64,000 nucleotides of DNA, from contig NC_067283.1 of NCBI RefSeq assembly GCF_020740795.1, positions 43,761,659 to 43,825,658 on the forward strand, in the 5' to 3' direction. A model generated the notes under the pieces. It made no database searches and was not told the origin of the DNA. It saw only the letters and a program-made list of their open reading frames with translations. Source of the stretch: Apus apus (taxonomy: Eukaryota > Chordata > Aves > Apodiformes > Apodidae). Made by a program: the position numbers and the translations under genes. Positions 1 to 13,000 of the stretch are shown in pieces (within the stretch, counting starts at the first letter, position 1; the number at the start of each line of letters is the position of its first letter).

Positions 1-3000
1 TAGGAGATACCTGCCGAGGGCTAATGGTCAGCAGCACAGAAATGGTTACAGACACAGCAGGGCAAAAGAAGAGGTACCAGCCTCCTTTGTGTGAAATACG
101 CTGCAGGATTAAAATATAAAGCTATAGGGTTAACAAAGGGCTGGAAAATGCCATCCAGAACTGCATTCATTTGATAGCTCTCCTGTGCTGAAAGAGAACA
201 AAAGGAAGAAAAAAACCAAGAGTGCTCCCAGCCTACAGAAGGTAAAAGGATAAGGAGAAAGCAAATTAACATTAAACTTTAAATAATAATATTAAGAAAA
301 AATCAGAAATAAATTGTAAATTGACATTAAATAGCAGGGCTGTCTAAGGGCAGCAGGATACATCCCTTTCATCTCCAGTCTACATTCAATAGTCATAACA
401 TCCATGGGTAAAAAAAAATACTCAGGTGCTGGACAGCCTGGAGAGACAACCTCCATGTTGTTTGGTTAGACATGTGTCCCCACCAGAGGAGGACAGCAAT
501 GATAACTGATCCTCTGAAAGAAGGATCACTTCTGCGGGGGGAGATGTCAAGGCAGCCTGAGGCAACAAATCACAGAAACGTCTCACTGACTAAATTCTCT
601 TGACACAGAAAACAAAGAGATCCCAGTAACGAGGGAAACTCTTCAGACAAAATCTCCTGTAGCCACTTGCTTTGTATCACCAGAGAATTGTTATCATTCA
701 GAACAGCTTCACAGTGAGAAAAGTAAAACAACAGGTCATAAAGAAGAAGCCAGATTTTTAACTTACACAAAGATGAGCAGAAATTCAACATTAAGCTGTT
801 CCCACTGTCCACTCATATACAACAAAAAGCCTGGGCCCCAGGTACAGCCTGTGCAGTACAACCCAGCACTCTTCCTATGAAAAATGATGCAATATTTGGC
901 AAGATTTTCAAACCAGTTGCTGAAATCATACTTGCAAGTACCTGCAGGTTTGTGAGCAGAGCAGATTCCCTTGCAAGCCAAAGTGACTAAGGCCAGCTGC
1001 ATGCTGGGACTGCATGCATGGGGATCTGTTTGCAAAAGCTTATCCCACTTTTCATGTGTCCAGATTTCATGCTTTTTAAATATTTTTTTTAATTATTTTT
1101 TTTTAATAGATCACATACATTTTGCCCATCCAAAAGCTAAAAGGAGCTCAGGCAGCAAGAAGCTGTTCACAGTCTGCCTGTACAGACCTGGGCTCTAGCA
1201 GGTACAAGCAAAAGCAAGGCATAAATACACACCCTCCTCTTCCAATATCTGATCTGGAGGAGGGATTCACATGGCTCTCCTTTCCCTTTGCCACCTCCTC
1301 CAACTTCAAAGAGGACACACCACGCAGGGATATCTCAGGACTGCGCTGAGTGGGCAGCAGCCAGGGAGAGCTCAGGAAGGGCTCAGGACTCACTTTGACA
1401 TTGGCCAGAGCCAAAAAAAAAGGCAGGTATTTACATGCACAGACACAGCCACTGTAACAGCTTATGTCTCCAGAAAAACTGTGCATGCTAGTTCCAGAAA
1501 CATGCAAAACCAGAACTGGAAAATGAACAAGGAATGATATTGCTCCTGGTCAGAGGGGTTATGAGCCCTATGGGCCAGTGGCTTTTTCTATCAGGCAGGG
1601 AAGGAAAAGAGGCTGAATTTCTGCAGGACATCATGGTCCTTGTTTTGTAGGGAAGGAACAAGCCCTGCAACACCACAAGACATTGTAAAATCCTTTGCAT
1701 GCATTTGCATGAACATGAAAACTCTGCAGACCCCTGGACCTGACACACTGTATTAAGAAGCTACCACCAGCTGTAATCATCGTGCAACAAAAAAGGTATC
1801 ATTTCAATGAAATACTAATTGCAGAGCACAGCCTGCTAGAGCTCCTCAGGGAGGAAAGAAAAGCTGTGGGGAGGACTGCACTTGTGATTCATTTGCATCA
1901 GCTACCCTTATTATTCCTCCAGGTTCTCTTTTTTTTTTTCTTCAATATTAATTAAAGCTCATGCTGTGACAACCATGGGGTGGAGAGGGAGTGATGGGGA
2001 GGCACACTGAGTGACTGGCAGACATTTCAGCAGGTTTAACTTATCCCACTACATCTTATTTTTTCCTAATTTCATTTTTTTCTTTTTTTTTTTTTCCCTA
2101 AAAACCTAAGAAAAATGCGCTCAGGAATATATTGCATCTCGAGGTGAAAACCTGATGGAAACAAATTCCTGCTTGCTTTGCATAAATAACCCTCTTGCCC
2201 ACCTCCACGGACAATGCACAAATTGCTGTGGCTATCGAGAGCTTTCCCCCATGTTTGGGAAGCTCCCAAATAGGAGGTGTGCTCCTGACTGCTTACTCTG
2301 CGTGGGTTTTGTAGCTATACATCCAAGGGGAAACAATGCCTCCAAATTGTTTGGGGCTTCAGACAGGTTAACACAGGTCTCACGTCAGCTGCTCTGGAGA
2401 TAGCCTGCAACTCCACAACTAATTTCACTTGAAAAAAACCCACATGGTTGCATTTAACACCCTCCTCTCCAGGACAGTTAACTGTCACCTGAAAAAGGTC
2501 ATGAACCAGAAAAAGTATGAAGTCGAGCAGTATCGCCAAAACCCTGCAGGTTTCTACTTAAATTGCTACAGGAAAAATATTTCCCATAGAAAGATATTGC
2601 CAGGATATTTCCCTAGGCACATACTGCCATTTGTCCATGATTTGGATGTACATCAGCAGAAAGGCTTGCAAAGCTTTCCCTCCAGACCAGATTTACTTCC
2701 CTCCTGTGCTGCCTCACCATCAGACTGATGACACTACACCAACAGCACCAGAGAGATCCTGGCTCAGGCCCCTCCAAGGGCCATACCTGCAGCACTCCTG
2801 CCTCAGCAGGCCTGCCTGAGTCTTCTTTCCCTTTTCTGGCTCATGGCAGAAGTATTTTTCCTACATCTCAGGCCTGAGAGTATGAAAACAAAGAGCATCT
2901 AAGCTGTGCCACCCCAGGGTGCTATGAGACCATGCAGACGCTCATTCCTAATGACCACCAACACTGGCCTTTGTGTCTTTGGATTAGCAATTAAAGCCTA

Positions 3001-3515
3001 TTTTTTTTTTCCTGGCAGTAGGCTTCAGAGTTAACATTCCCTCTTTGAAGTATGCTTTGTGCTCTCTGCATACTCAGGAGGCCCCATATCCATGAGCTGC
3101 TCAGTGCTCTGCAGTAGATATTGGCCATCTGACCATCTGCTGGCACAGAGCACACAGGGCACTTTTGGGTGCTCCATAAGTTGTATTTTTAATAAAGGCT
3201 TTAATAATATTTTAAAAAAGGCTTAATAAAAGCTGTTGGGAGCAGAGGTTTATCTTTTCCAGATAGTTCAAAACTAAAGCTTCCTGTGACACTGCCCCAC
3301 GTCATTAGTCTTGGCCCTTTCAATCCAGCTCTTATGTCTGTTGCCTTCATGAATGCTTGAGAGGCTCAGAGTGCTGTTTCTAAATTGCTGTGGGCAGTGC
3401 TGAGGAAGAAATGGGCTTCAGAAGTGCAAATTGATTGACTCAGTTCAATTTAAAATTAATCTAAACACCACACATCCTAGGTTTTACTTCAATAGCATTT
3501 GAATTAGCATTATCC
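1..3515. other. Gene-free flanking sequence upstream of GGCT
   Basis: I see no exon with credible splice sites, no CpG island and no recognisable transposon here. Open frames are short (90 residues or fewer, apart from one of 119) and resemble no family I know. There are T-rich runs near 1080-1110, 1928-1940 and 2075-2097. In mammals GARS1 is the next gene beyond GGCT, but none of its exons is visible, so it must lie outside the window. Confidence 0.6.
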
Positions 3516-4028
3516 GAGACCACATCTGGAGTATTGTGTCCAGTTCTGGGCTCCTCAGTTCAAGAGGGACAGGGATTTACTTGAGAGAGTCCAACGGAGG
3601 CTACGAGACTGATTAAGGGACTGGAACATCTGCCTTATGAGGAAAGGCTGAGAGACCTGGAGCTGTTTAATCTAGAGAAGACTTGACTTAGAGGGGATCT
3701 TATTAATGTCTATAAATATCTGAAGGGTTGGTGTCAAGAAGGAGGGGCCAGTCTCTTTACAGGCGTGCCCTGTGATAGGACAAGGGGCAATGGATGCAAA
3801 CTAGAGCACAGGAAGTTCCACCTCAACATGGGGAAAAACTTTACTGAGAGGGTTGTGGAGCTCTGGAACAGGCTGCCCAGAGAGGCTCTGAAGCTTGCTT
3901 CTCTGGAGACTTTCAAGACCCATCTGGCTGCATTTCTGTGTGACCTGCACTAGGTGGTCCTGCTCTGGCAGGGGGGTTGGACTTGATGATCTCTGGAGGT
4001 CCCTTCCAACCCCTAAGATTCTGTGATT
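3516..4028 (+). repeat. CR1 LINE, 3'-terminal fragment
   Basis: About 510 bp of the 3' end of a CR1 retrotransposon, sense on the + strand. Recognisable blocks are GGAGTATTGTGTCCAGTTCT near the left end, GAGGAAAGGCTGAGAGACCT in the middle, CTGGAACAGGCTGCCCAGAG near 3863, and the tail GGTCCCTTCCAACCCCTAAG followed by ATTCTGTGAT. CR1 copies are usually 5'-truncated, as here. The short open frames inside are remnants of the ORF2 C-terminus and not genes. Confidence 0.95.
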
Positions 4029-4921
4029 AGGCCATGTCTAGGATAGATAAAATCAAGTTACACCATGCACACCAAACCTGGGTATTGCTCCTTGGTCACA
4101 GAACAGGCTTGGTATTCAGTACCTCAAGACATTTTAATTTGAAAATGCCTTTTTGACTGATTAAATATTTAGAATTGCAAGTGGCAGTGTTTTAAATTAA
4201 TTCTCACCCCTTAAGTTTGACTGTAGTTTTGCTAATGAAGGCTTTCACATACACAAACCCAGCTATGAGAACAGGGATTCAGTCTTCTCATTTGTCAATC
4301 ATCTGACTTCAAAACATTTAAGTCTCAATTTTAATAGCAAAAAATGTAGAAGTTTCTCCTTTTTCAAAATATACATGCTTTCTGAATGAAAATAATCAGA
4401 ATTGTTGTTGAAACTCTGAGTGTTGAGAAAAAATGGCATTTTGGGGGCAGAATGTCCCAAGTTTCAATAATGTACAAAGGATTACAAAAGGCTGGTTGGG
4501 GATTTTTTCTAGAAGAAGGTCGTTCTGAGATGAAAAAGCAACAATTGCTACATGCTTCATACCAATTCCTACATCAGATTTTTCTGTTTACAAAGAAACG
4601 TCAGGCTTGGCTCACAGCAAACCCAAACTGTCAGTTTAGCATGAACCAGTGCCTGGAAAACCTGCCCTTCAGCAGGCTTGGTTCCTGCGTCTGCCTGATT
4701 TTGGGGTACACAAAGCTGTGAGCTTTAATCAAAACACAGGGGCCCTCTGGATACCACTCCTGTGGGATCCCTACCATCTCACAGTCTTCTCTGCCTGTTT
4801 GCTTGAAAGTGGCAGAAAGCTAGTTATCTCTGAAAGCTCTTGCTTTCTGTCACCTCTGGTTGCCATCAGCCAATGGTCCAAAAGCTGCTGGAACTCCTCA
4901 CAGGCTTTGCATTTCCTTAAG
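4029..4921. other. AT-rich intergenic spacer between two CR1 copies
   Basis: AT-rich sequence in its left half. An open frame of 111 residues (4386-4721) has no family resemblance, no CpG context and no splice-site partners. I see no functional element. Confidence 0.5.
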
Positions 4922-5154
4922 GAAAGGTGACTAGATTAGATGTTATGAAGAATTTCTTCACTGAAAGGGTTGTCAGGCACTGGAACAGGCTGCCCAGGGC
5001 AGTGGTGGAGTCACCATCCCTGGAGGGATTTAAGAGTCATAGATTTAGAGACATAGTAGTTAGGGATATGGTTTAGTTAAGGACTTGTCAGTGTTAGGTT
5101 AACAGTTGGACTCAATGATCTTTAAGGTCTTTTCCAATCAAGGAAATTCTGTGA
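4922..5154 (+). repeat. CR1 LINE, short 3' fragment
   Basis: The block CACTGGAACAGGCTGCCCAG, then TCCCTGGAGGGATTTAAGAG, then GGACTCAATGATCTTTAAGG and a terminal AAATTCTGTGAC mark a CR1 3' end of about 230 bp. It is more divergent than the copy at 3516-4028 and looks like a different subfamily, so it is probably an independent insertion in the same orientation. Confidence 0.92.
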
Positions 5155-6439
5155 CTAAAAGCAGATACCAGAAGCAGAACTTTGAATTTTATGTTCAGCT
5201 GCTTGCAGTTGAAAGCAGTAAGGTTGAGGAAGTCTTGCTGTATGATCCTAAGACCAGTGTAGGAAGTGAACACGGCAACTCCCTTTTGCCCTAAAGTATT
5301 TATTCCTTTGTAAAAAAAAATCCAACAAAAAAAAAACCAGAAAAACCAAACCAAAAACAACTCTAAAAGAAAACTGCTAGTTCTGAAGGGTCAGAACAAC
5401 ATTTTATGATGCATCTGAGTTTGCCCACCACTGGAACAGGGATTCAAACAGAGTGCTGCACCTGTCATTAAAGGAGGGAGCTGCCTGGGCTCTCCCACTC
5501 GCTGCTTTGCCCTCTCCATTGTCAGATGAGGAGGTGCCCCGAGGCTGGGCGCTGCGCTGCCAGGGATCCCACACTGCATCCTGCGCTGGCTGCCTCTGCT
5601 CAGGGGGTTGACATGGCCTGGGGGCTTCTCTAACAGCATTAATGAATGGTGCCTCACCGTTAATGGTTACAGTACTGTTAATTACAACCCTCCGTGGGCG
5701 TTTTGCTGTGTTGTGCTTGCTGTGTCACATATGCCTATGTATATATTGCCTCATCAGCTCACGCTCAGGGGTAGCCAGTGGTAAGGCCTCCTCCTGTCCC
5801 ATTGCTCATGGGAAAGAGAGGGAATGCCTCTGTGTGCCTGCAGTTCTGCCTGAGTGGGTTTCTTTGAACCCTGCAGATGCAGAGGGCCAGGAGGGGTGAA
5901 GCCCCCAGGGCAGCTGACCCAAGCTGGCCAACCCAAGTATTCCGTACCATAAACGTCACCCTCACTATAAACGGGGAAGTTTGCGAGGATGTTTGGGGGC
6001 TTCTATCCTGGCTGCGTTCGCAAGGAGGTCCCATCTGTCTCGCGGGTCACCCCTTGCTTCAGGCCCACTCCTCTGCTGCACTCCCTGGAGCCAGCATTAC
6101 CGACACAAAAACTCGGGGCTTCCAAACCCCCTCGCTTTCTAGCCCTCCTCACCGAAGCGGGAGGCTGGTGCGGCTGGGCGGGGGTTCCGAGATGAAGACC
6201 CAGTAACACCAAACAAGCTGCTGTTGAGCAGGCACTCTTTCTTGCAGCGCTGGGGGTTCTCCACCGTCAGTGCTCCAACGAGTCAGCGAAACACCCCAAC
6301 TAATATACCCCAAAAACCGTGCATATTCATATTGTATGTCAGTGAGTTCCCAGATTTCTTGTACATAGTCATTTTATTTCCTGGGATTGGCTATCTTTGG
6401 AATTATGCGTGCTCCAGGATCTCCTGGGGGGGGTGTCTT
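5155..6439. other. Intergenic sequence before the GGCT CpG island
   Basis: An A-rich stretch (about 5310-5360) is followed by sequence whose GC content climbs toward the GGCT island. The open frames here overlap one another on both strands and look compositional. No exon is supported. Confidence 0.5.
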
Positions 6440-6786
6440 TGGTGATTCTAGCCCTTTGTGGTGTCTGTCCTGTCTCCCGTCCTGGTCCTGTCCCCAGCCT
6501 CCACAGGTAGGGTGCCCAGGTGGGGCAGAATCCACCTGAGCGTTGCCTGTAGGCGCCACAGGTTCTTAGCAGGCTTGACGCTGTCACAACCTGCGGGCTG
6601 CCTGGCACTAGCGGACCGACAGCTTCACACAGCACACGCACACAGCGAACCCATCCCGCCGCTCAGCCCCCGCCAGGCTGCGCCCCCCCGCACCGCGCCC
6701 CCCCGCGTCCGCGGGGACCGCAGCGCCCCCGCCCGGCGGCGCGGCGGGAAGAGCCTGCCCGCCACATCGGCGCCCCGCCCCCCGCG

Positions 6787-6794
6787 TGACGTCA
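6787..6794. promoter_or_regulatory. Full-length CRE/ATF palindrome
   Basis: TGACGTCA is the perfect 8-bp CREB/ATF binding site. It lies 73 bp upstream of the GGCT start codon inside the CpG island, a position where such sites are often functional. Use in this gene is inferred and not shown. Confidence 0.6.
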
Positions 6795-6867
6795 GCAGCG
6801 GCCTCCGGGCTGGGGGGGGGAGGGTCTTAAAGGGGCCGTATGGGGTGCGGGGGGGGTGGGGGTGCCG

Positions 6868-7008
6868 ATGGAGCCGGGCGGCGGGACGGGGCCGGGAACG
6901 GGCGGCGGCGGCTGCTTCCTGTACTACGCGTACGGCAGCAACCTGCTGCGGGAGCGGCTGCTGCTGGGCAGCCCCTCGGCCGTGCTCTGCGCCCTGGCGC
7001 TGCTGCAG
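6868..7008 (+). CDS. GGCT: GGCT coding exon 1 (residues 1-47)
   Basis: Starts at the ATG and ends LLQ at donor CAG|gtgcgt in phase 0. It carries the glycine-rich N-terminus and the YGSN substrate-binding loop (residues 22-25). Confidence 0.95.
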
Positions 7009-10000
7009 GTGCGTGCGGGGCCGGGGGGGAGCGGGGGGAGCGAATCCCGCCTGCCCCCGGGGCTCTCCGGACCGCGGGCCCGTCTCTGCCGGGCGGCTCG
7101 GGCCCGGCACCTTGGCTGGGATGCCTCCTTCCCCCCTGCCAGCCCGGTGAGGAGCGGGGGGCCTCCCGTGCCCGGCGGGGTGCGGGCTGCCCCCCCAGGC
7201 TGCAGTGGGCTCCTTCCCCCCCCTCCGCCTGGGGTTATGAAATGTTAGCTTGTCAGCCTGGGCTTGGGAAGCCGAGCTCACAGTCGTTCAGCTGCCAGGA
7301 GGAAAGCAGCAAGCAGGGTTGTGCGCTTCTCTGTGGCTAGGAGGAAGCCCTGTGCTTCGTCTCTCCTCCTGGGGTTCCGGGGGGGTTTTCAGGTTGCCCA
7401 GGAAGCATCCCTTGCCTGCTGTTCCAGAGCTGGCAGTCGCAGCCAGCTTTCCTAGCCGTCCCTCAACCTGCTGCTGTGCTCCCTGCTAACCGCGGGTGGC
7501 TTCGCTGCATTCCTTCAGGCTGGAAGATGACTCCTGCCTGAGAGTGAGGAAGTACACAGGGGTTGGAGCCGATTTGCTAATTGCTCTGTGGTAGCTGGCT
7601 TAGAAAAAAAACAACACCAAAAAACCAGGCTGTAAACAGAGTGCTTCAGATGCTAAACTAGGCTATTAAGCTTGCTTCTGTGTTTTTCTTTTTGAAAACT
7701 TTGTTAATCTTCAATCAAAAGCAGTGAGGAATGGGATGCATAACAAGCACAGAAAAAGTATTACACTGGTACTTAGAAGAAAGGCCAAAGACCAAGCGTT
7801 TGACCCAAGAAGGTATCTTGAGTGTTTGTTCCCTCTGCTCTGCAATGCCTGCTGCAGTTGCCCACATGGCACGATGAAGGTTTTCCCGCTTCCAGAACTG
7901 AAGTTAAACTCACTATTTCTGCATAGTCTCTGCTGTCCCTCCTGGGTGGTACCTGACAGTTGTCTTGCAGGAGTTCAGTGCAGGTCAGGTCCCAGAAAAG
8001 TTAACAGGAGGCCCATGGTAGGGGGGTTGGAACTAGATGATCTTGAATCATTACTTTAATCACTACAAGGGCCTGTAGTGAGAGGGCAAAAGGTAATGGA
8101 TCAAAACTGGAAACGAGGAGGAAATTCTTTAGTGTGAGGGTGGTGAGACACTGGAACAGGTTGCCCAGGGAAGTTGTGGCTGCCCCCTCCCTGGAAGTGT
8201 TTCAAGCCCAGGCTGGATGGGACTTTGAGCAACCTGGTCTAGTGGGAGGTGTCCCTGCCCATGACAGGGTTGTTGGAGCTAAATGTACTTTAAGGTCCCT
8301 TCCAACCCAAACCACTCTGACTCTGTGAATAGCAAAAAACTGCCCATTTTTATTTTGTAAGTGTACTTGGCTCTACGAGAGTATTTCCTTGGAGTTGGCC
8401 TGCAAGCAGTTGTCCACATCTATAACTTCAGTCTGCAACTTGACTGGACTTGTGTGCAAATTCCTAGGGCTTGACTGCCTGCACAGTCTAGTCCAGAGTC
8501 CTCCTCACTCAGTAATTCAGTGACCTGAACGCTGCAAAGCCATTTTGCAGCAGTTTGTTCAATGGTTGATGACTGATGTGTCTAAGTAAAGTGTTTTTTT
8601 TAGTGAATTAGTTTTATGTGGGACACTTTATGGGGAAGATTACTCTATTAATGGAGTAAGGAGTATGATGTTGCCAAGCTGATTATTATCTCTAACATAC
8701 ATAGACAAAAATTAGATGAGTGTTCTGATCAGTGCTGTTATTCTGTGTGTAAGTCTCCCAGGTGCTTAGTTTTTGCAGCCTTTTCCCAAGATCTGTTAGG
8801 GCAATCACAAGAAGGTAAAGTGACTCAGAAAGTGAATATTAATAGGTACGTGCACATATTTCAAATCAAAGTTATCGCTTAAAGAGGGTGATAATGAGAA
8901 ATAAGCAAAGCTGTGTGGTTGTATCAGTTTGGCTTGTATTTTTGTTGTTGTTTTTAATACTCTTTGCCTTTAGTTGGCCAGATTTTGTTGTTGTGGTTAA
9001 GCAAGTAGTCTAAAAGTCTGATTTTGTTGGTAATTTTTTTTTCTTTCCTTTCTCTACTGCTAGGGAAGGATCTACAAATTGGCTAACAAGTAAGAGGAAA
9101 CTGAGTGTATGGAGTTAGAAATTACCCTGGAAGAATGCAAAAAGTCATTATTCTGCTTATAAAGTAATATTTGATATTAGAAGAAAAAGAGAGATTTGAT
9201 TGTTTAAAATAATGTTTCAGCTTGCAAAAACCTGGATGAGCGCTGGCAAGGACACATACGCCTTGACTTTAAGAACGCCCAAGAATGTTCTGTTTGAGTG
9301 CTACGATGGCACAGAACACTAAAAATACACAGGATGTTATTTTACAATTGGGTAGTTATGTCAGTGCATGAGGACAAGACCCAAAGCTCACCATCTTGTA
9401 GGCTTCTTTACCCCGTACTGTTTTCCTGGATAGCATTTAAGTTTTACAACAGCACCAAAATGTGCAAAGGAATGGGCACCAGGTAGGCATATCTTTTTGA
9501 GGAAGAGCAAGGCAGTAGTCAGTTCCCTCCTTCATAGTGCATCTCAGCTGAGGGCCCTTCAGATTGTCCAAAGGGAAGCACATCAACAGTTCTGTTGCTG
9601 CCAACTCGGACAAAAGTCAAGCTGACATTTCTCCAGCACTACCGTGTTTACTGCAGAATTGGGGGGTGTGTGCTTCTCTTGAAAAAGGGCTACCCCTGCT
9701 GTCTTCTCACTCCTAGAAAGTGTTTGCTAATGTTTAGGCCAGCCTACTATGAGGATTGGATGTTGATCCAGGTCTCTGCAGACCAAGACTTTTAACAATA
9801 GTGCTTTCTGCCAGACCTTTCTTTCCTTTGTCCCAAGGCTGCAGTTTCTCATGGAGTGGTGGAAAAGGTGGACTTCAGCTCCTTATATGAATCAGATCTC
9901 ACCTGTCAGTTCCTCCTTCTGTGACTCCACTGACTACTTGTAGACTTTGCTTTAGCTGCCTTTTTCATGTTAAGCCAACAGCCTCTATCTTAAGTGGAAA

Positions 10001-13000
10001 CTGATTCTCTGCTTTGGTTTCGTTTGCAGGATTTTAAGCTTGAGTTTGGCCATCATCAAGGCAGGACAAGTTCTGTCTGGCATGGAGGTACAGCTACCAT
10101 TGTTCAGAGCCCTGGAGACGAAGTATGGGGAATAGTGTGGAAAATGAACACTAGCAATTTAAGTTCACTGGATAAGTAGGTGACTTAACTTTTGCTGTCT
10201 TCTACTATTTTAGAGAGCAATTGAAAAGTAGTGGTTAATTTTTGGTGAAGAGCTGTGTGGACGCTTTGGTGTTGGAATCAAGAAGATGCTTTGGATTTTA
10301 ATGTGTGAATGTTAGATGTCTTGACATCTAACACACTTGTGATTAAACTGGCTTTGTTTTCAAGCTAGAACTACTTAAGGGTATTTTAATAAGGCACAGA
10401 CCTTGATTTGGAGCTGATGTATTGGTCAGGCTCCTTTTTTTGAAATCCCTGTGCTCACAATGTCCTGCTCAGTAAATTATTCCAACTCTGTATTTATCCT
10501 GTGATACTTTCCCTGTGGCTTTAGGGTTTCCTTTGAGACTGACATCAATTTCTGTCTAAACATCTCTAGACTCCAGTTGTAGTGGAAAAGGAGTTGATGA
10601 GGACAAGACCTTGCAGAAGAGAAGGAGATCTTTAATACAGGGAAAGGGACCTTTTGAGGAGGTTATTTTGCATGCCTTCTCTTCTAAGGATTCAGAGTTT
10701 TGCAGGCTTGAGGCAGATTCAAGTAGGGAGCTAAGGCATGTTTGTTTCTCTCTTTGAATGGAAGAGACTGCCTGCAATGCTACAATGCATAGTGTAGAAT
10801 GTTCTGCCTGTGCCTGATAATTAAGTTTAGGGCAACCTGAGCAAGCAATTCCCAATCTGTACCCAGGCTGAAGTCTGGAGGACTACCTGGGTAAACAAAT
10901 CAAGGAGTAGCAGAGTCCCTCCTGCAGGGTCCAAGGCAGGACTCAGAACTTCATACTCAGAACTTTGGCTGGTGTCATGAGCTTATTGCAGCTTTCAGGA
11001 TGTGCCTGCATGGTGCTTCTGGTACACAAGGATTGTTTGTTCAGAGCATTTAATCACTGTCAATTAATTCCAGCAGACATCTGGGCTAGTGAGGTTAAGA
11101 AAGCAGGGTATATTAAACCCATTGAAAGCATTACATGAATGCAGTTCTCCTGCCTTTCCTGGTACTATTGGGATTTTGGTTATGGCTGTGCTGTGTAGAC
11201 GTGCCATCGTAACCTTGGCCATGAAACTTGGAAGTTTCAATTTGCTTTTTGTTGCCTACAGTGAAGCTGAAATACAACAGAAACTGTTGCCCAAGTTCTG
11301 TCAGCACATCATGAGAATAGGTGCTCTCAGCATTCTTGAGTTCTGGTTTGGTGTGTTAGTCTCAAACAGGAGGGCAACTAGCTGGTATGCTTCTGGCTGG
11401 AGAGAGCTTCACATGTCCCTCCCTGCTTTATTACCTCCTAGCACTAAATTCCTGGTCCCCTTTCTGCTGACCTTTACTGAAATTTTGTGATTCACCATGC
11501 TTTCCTAAAGCATAAACTTCAGAAATATAAAGATACTGTTTGGCAGCATCTGCTTTGATAGTAACACTGCATTTCCCCCTGCAGGGACAGCACTTTAAGT
11601 TCTGCAAGTGTTGTTTACATACTGTGAAACTGCAGATCCCTGGCACTTGTTTAACAGGGCATAAACTTTCATGCTGGCTAAGATGGTAGAGAGTTGAGTT
11701 CTATATGGTCACCAAAAACTGCAGGACAGTCACTAGTGTTAAAGATTGCTTTTTCCTAGCTGCCTCATTGATGCCACAAAAGTGGACTGGAAATGGATGC
11801 CTGTATAGTAAGTCAACAATGTTCTTCTAAGGATTGCTCCTAACCAGCAGAAACACGTATAAGCTCTTTCAAGTTGAAGATCTTGAAATTCTTTGGCTTT
11901 GTGTAAGCAAATAAATTAGTACTTTCTCAACCAAGTTATTTCCTGGAAATTCCATGTCTCAAGGAAAAAAAAAAAAAAAAAAATCACTATTTGCCCCCTC
12001 CCTGCCTGATAAAGAAGTCTGTGCTTTGTTATCCAGAAGGAAAGGAGGGAATGTGTAATGAATGCAGCATGTCATTAGTTGAAATACTAGTATAACAAAT
12101 ACGGGAGGGGAATCTTGTGCTTAAGTGGCTCAACTTTTTGGCTTCAAGTACATTTTGATGCTGTCTCATGATCAGATTTTCTTCTGTCCTCTGAGCTTCA
12201 CAAACCTGTAACCTACAGAGTAAATCATGACTCTTCCTCATATATTCTAGCAGTAGAGGTTACTTGGCTCTATTGTTTTCTTGCTCTCACACACCTACAT
12301 GACTTACTTTGCAGTCTGTTGGCCTTGAGTCTGCAGGTAGCTTTCATTCTCTACTTGCACTTAACCTAGTTACTCACAAAACATGGCCTGTGTTGTGTAC
12401 ATTAAATAACTTGAAATAGTATTAAGTCTTTGAAAGAAAGGGAAGTTGTCAAAGTGATATTTGATGAGCAGCATTAAAATCCATGTTACCACTTGCACCT
12501 AAAGCACATCTAAAGTTAATGGTGCTATAAAGTCTGTATTGTACTGCTTCAGCTCCTCATTTACTTCTTAGTATTTCTTCAGACTTGGTGGCTAAATGCT
12601 AATGGCTAAAGACAACAAGCAGCCTTGTTTTTGAGTTTGGTTTTGTTTTCCTCAGCATGGTTTTGCCAATGAAAAAAGTTGGGTTTTGGCCTGATCCAGC
12701 TCATTGTTGCTGTACACGTCTTGTGCAAATCAAAGGGTGTCTTGGATTATTCACTGGAATGTGCATTGCAGGAGCTGTGTGAGTTTCCCCTAATTCAAAT
12801 GTAACACAATGGGCAAGATAAAACTTTGCAATCATTTCATTATCTGAGCAGAAGGTAATGAAAGATACGTGCCTGGCTCATTAGTCCAGATTGTGTCTCT
12901 TTTTTAGATTGCCAGGCTTGCACAGTAATTAATTCTTACGGAATATTCTCTCTCTAACTTTGCAAGTTAACCTCTAGTAATCTTTCTTACAGAGCTGAAA

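Larger units (their letters stand above)
6440..7230 (+). promoter_or_regulatory. GGCT: CpG island and promoter of GGCT
   Basis: A very GC- and CpG-rich block surrounds the first coding exon of GGCT. It contains GC boxes (CCGCCC or GGGCGG types, for example around 6729 and 6776), a full CRE palindrome at 6787-6794, a TCTTAAAG element at 6825-6832 that is at best a weak TATA-like box, and G-runs just before the start codon. The transcription start cannot be fixed from sequence; a start between the CRE and 6868 would give a short leader. Open frames on both strands across the island are products of its composition. Confidence 0.8.
7009..10029 (+). other. GGCT: GGCT intron 1
   Basis: A 3.0-kb GT-AG intron. 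The first 200 bp belong to the CpG island. It holds two pieces of CR1 (8011-8045 and 8060-8328). The rest is AT-rich and shows no additional exon I would support. Confidence 0.9.

Noticed and set aside
763-1035. Cysteine- and tryptophan-containing 90-residue open frame on the - strand
   Set aside because: It looked protein-like at first, but no family could be named and no splice partners or promoter are near it.
3734-3953. Open frames within the CR1 copy, including one reading [17 protein letters not shown]
   Set aside because: This is the decayed C-terminus of the CR1 ORF2 protein, explained by the repeat and not a host gene.
6458-7340. Long overlapping open frames (up to 230 residues) on both strands around the GGCT promoter
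   Set aside because: They follow from a CpG-rich sequence that lacks stop codons. Their Pro/Arg/Gly/Ala composition is compositional, and only the 6868 frame splices into a conserved protein.
11089-11490. 133-residue open frame in GGCT intron 2
   Set aside because: No recognisable family, no exon-quality borders, and it lies in an intron of a complete, well-conserved gene.
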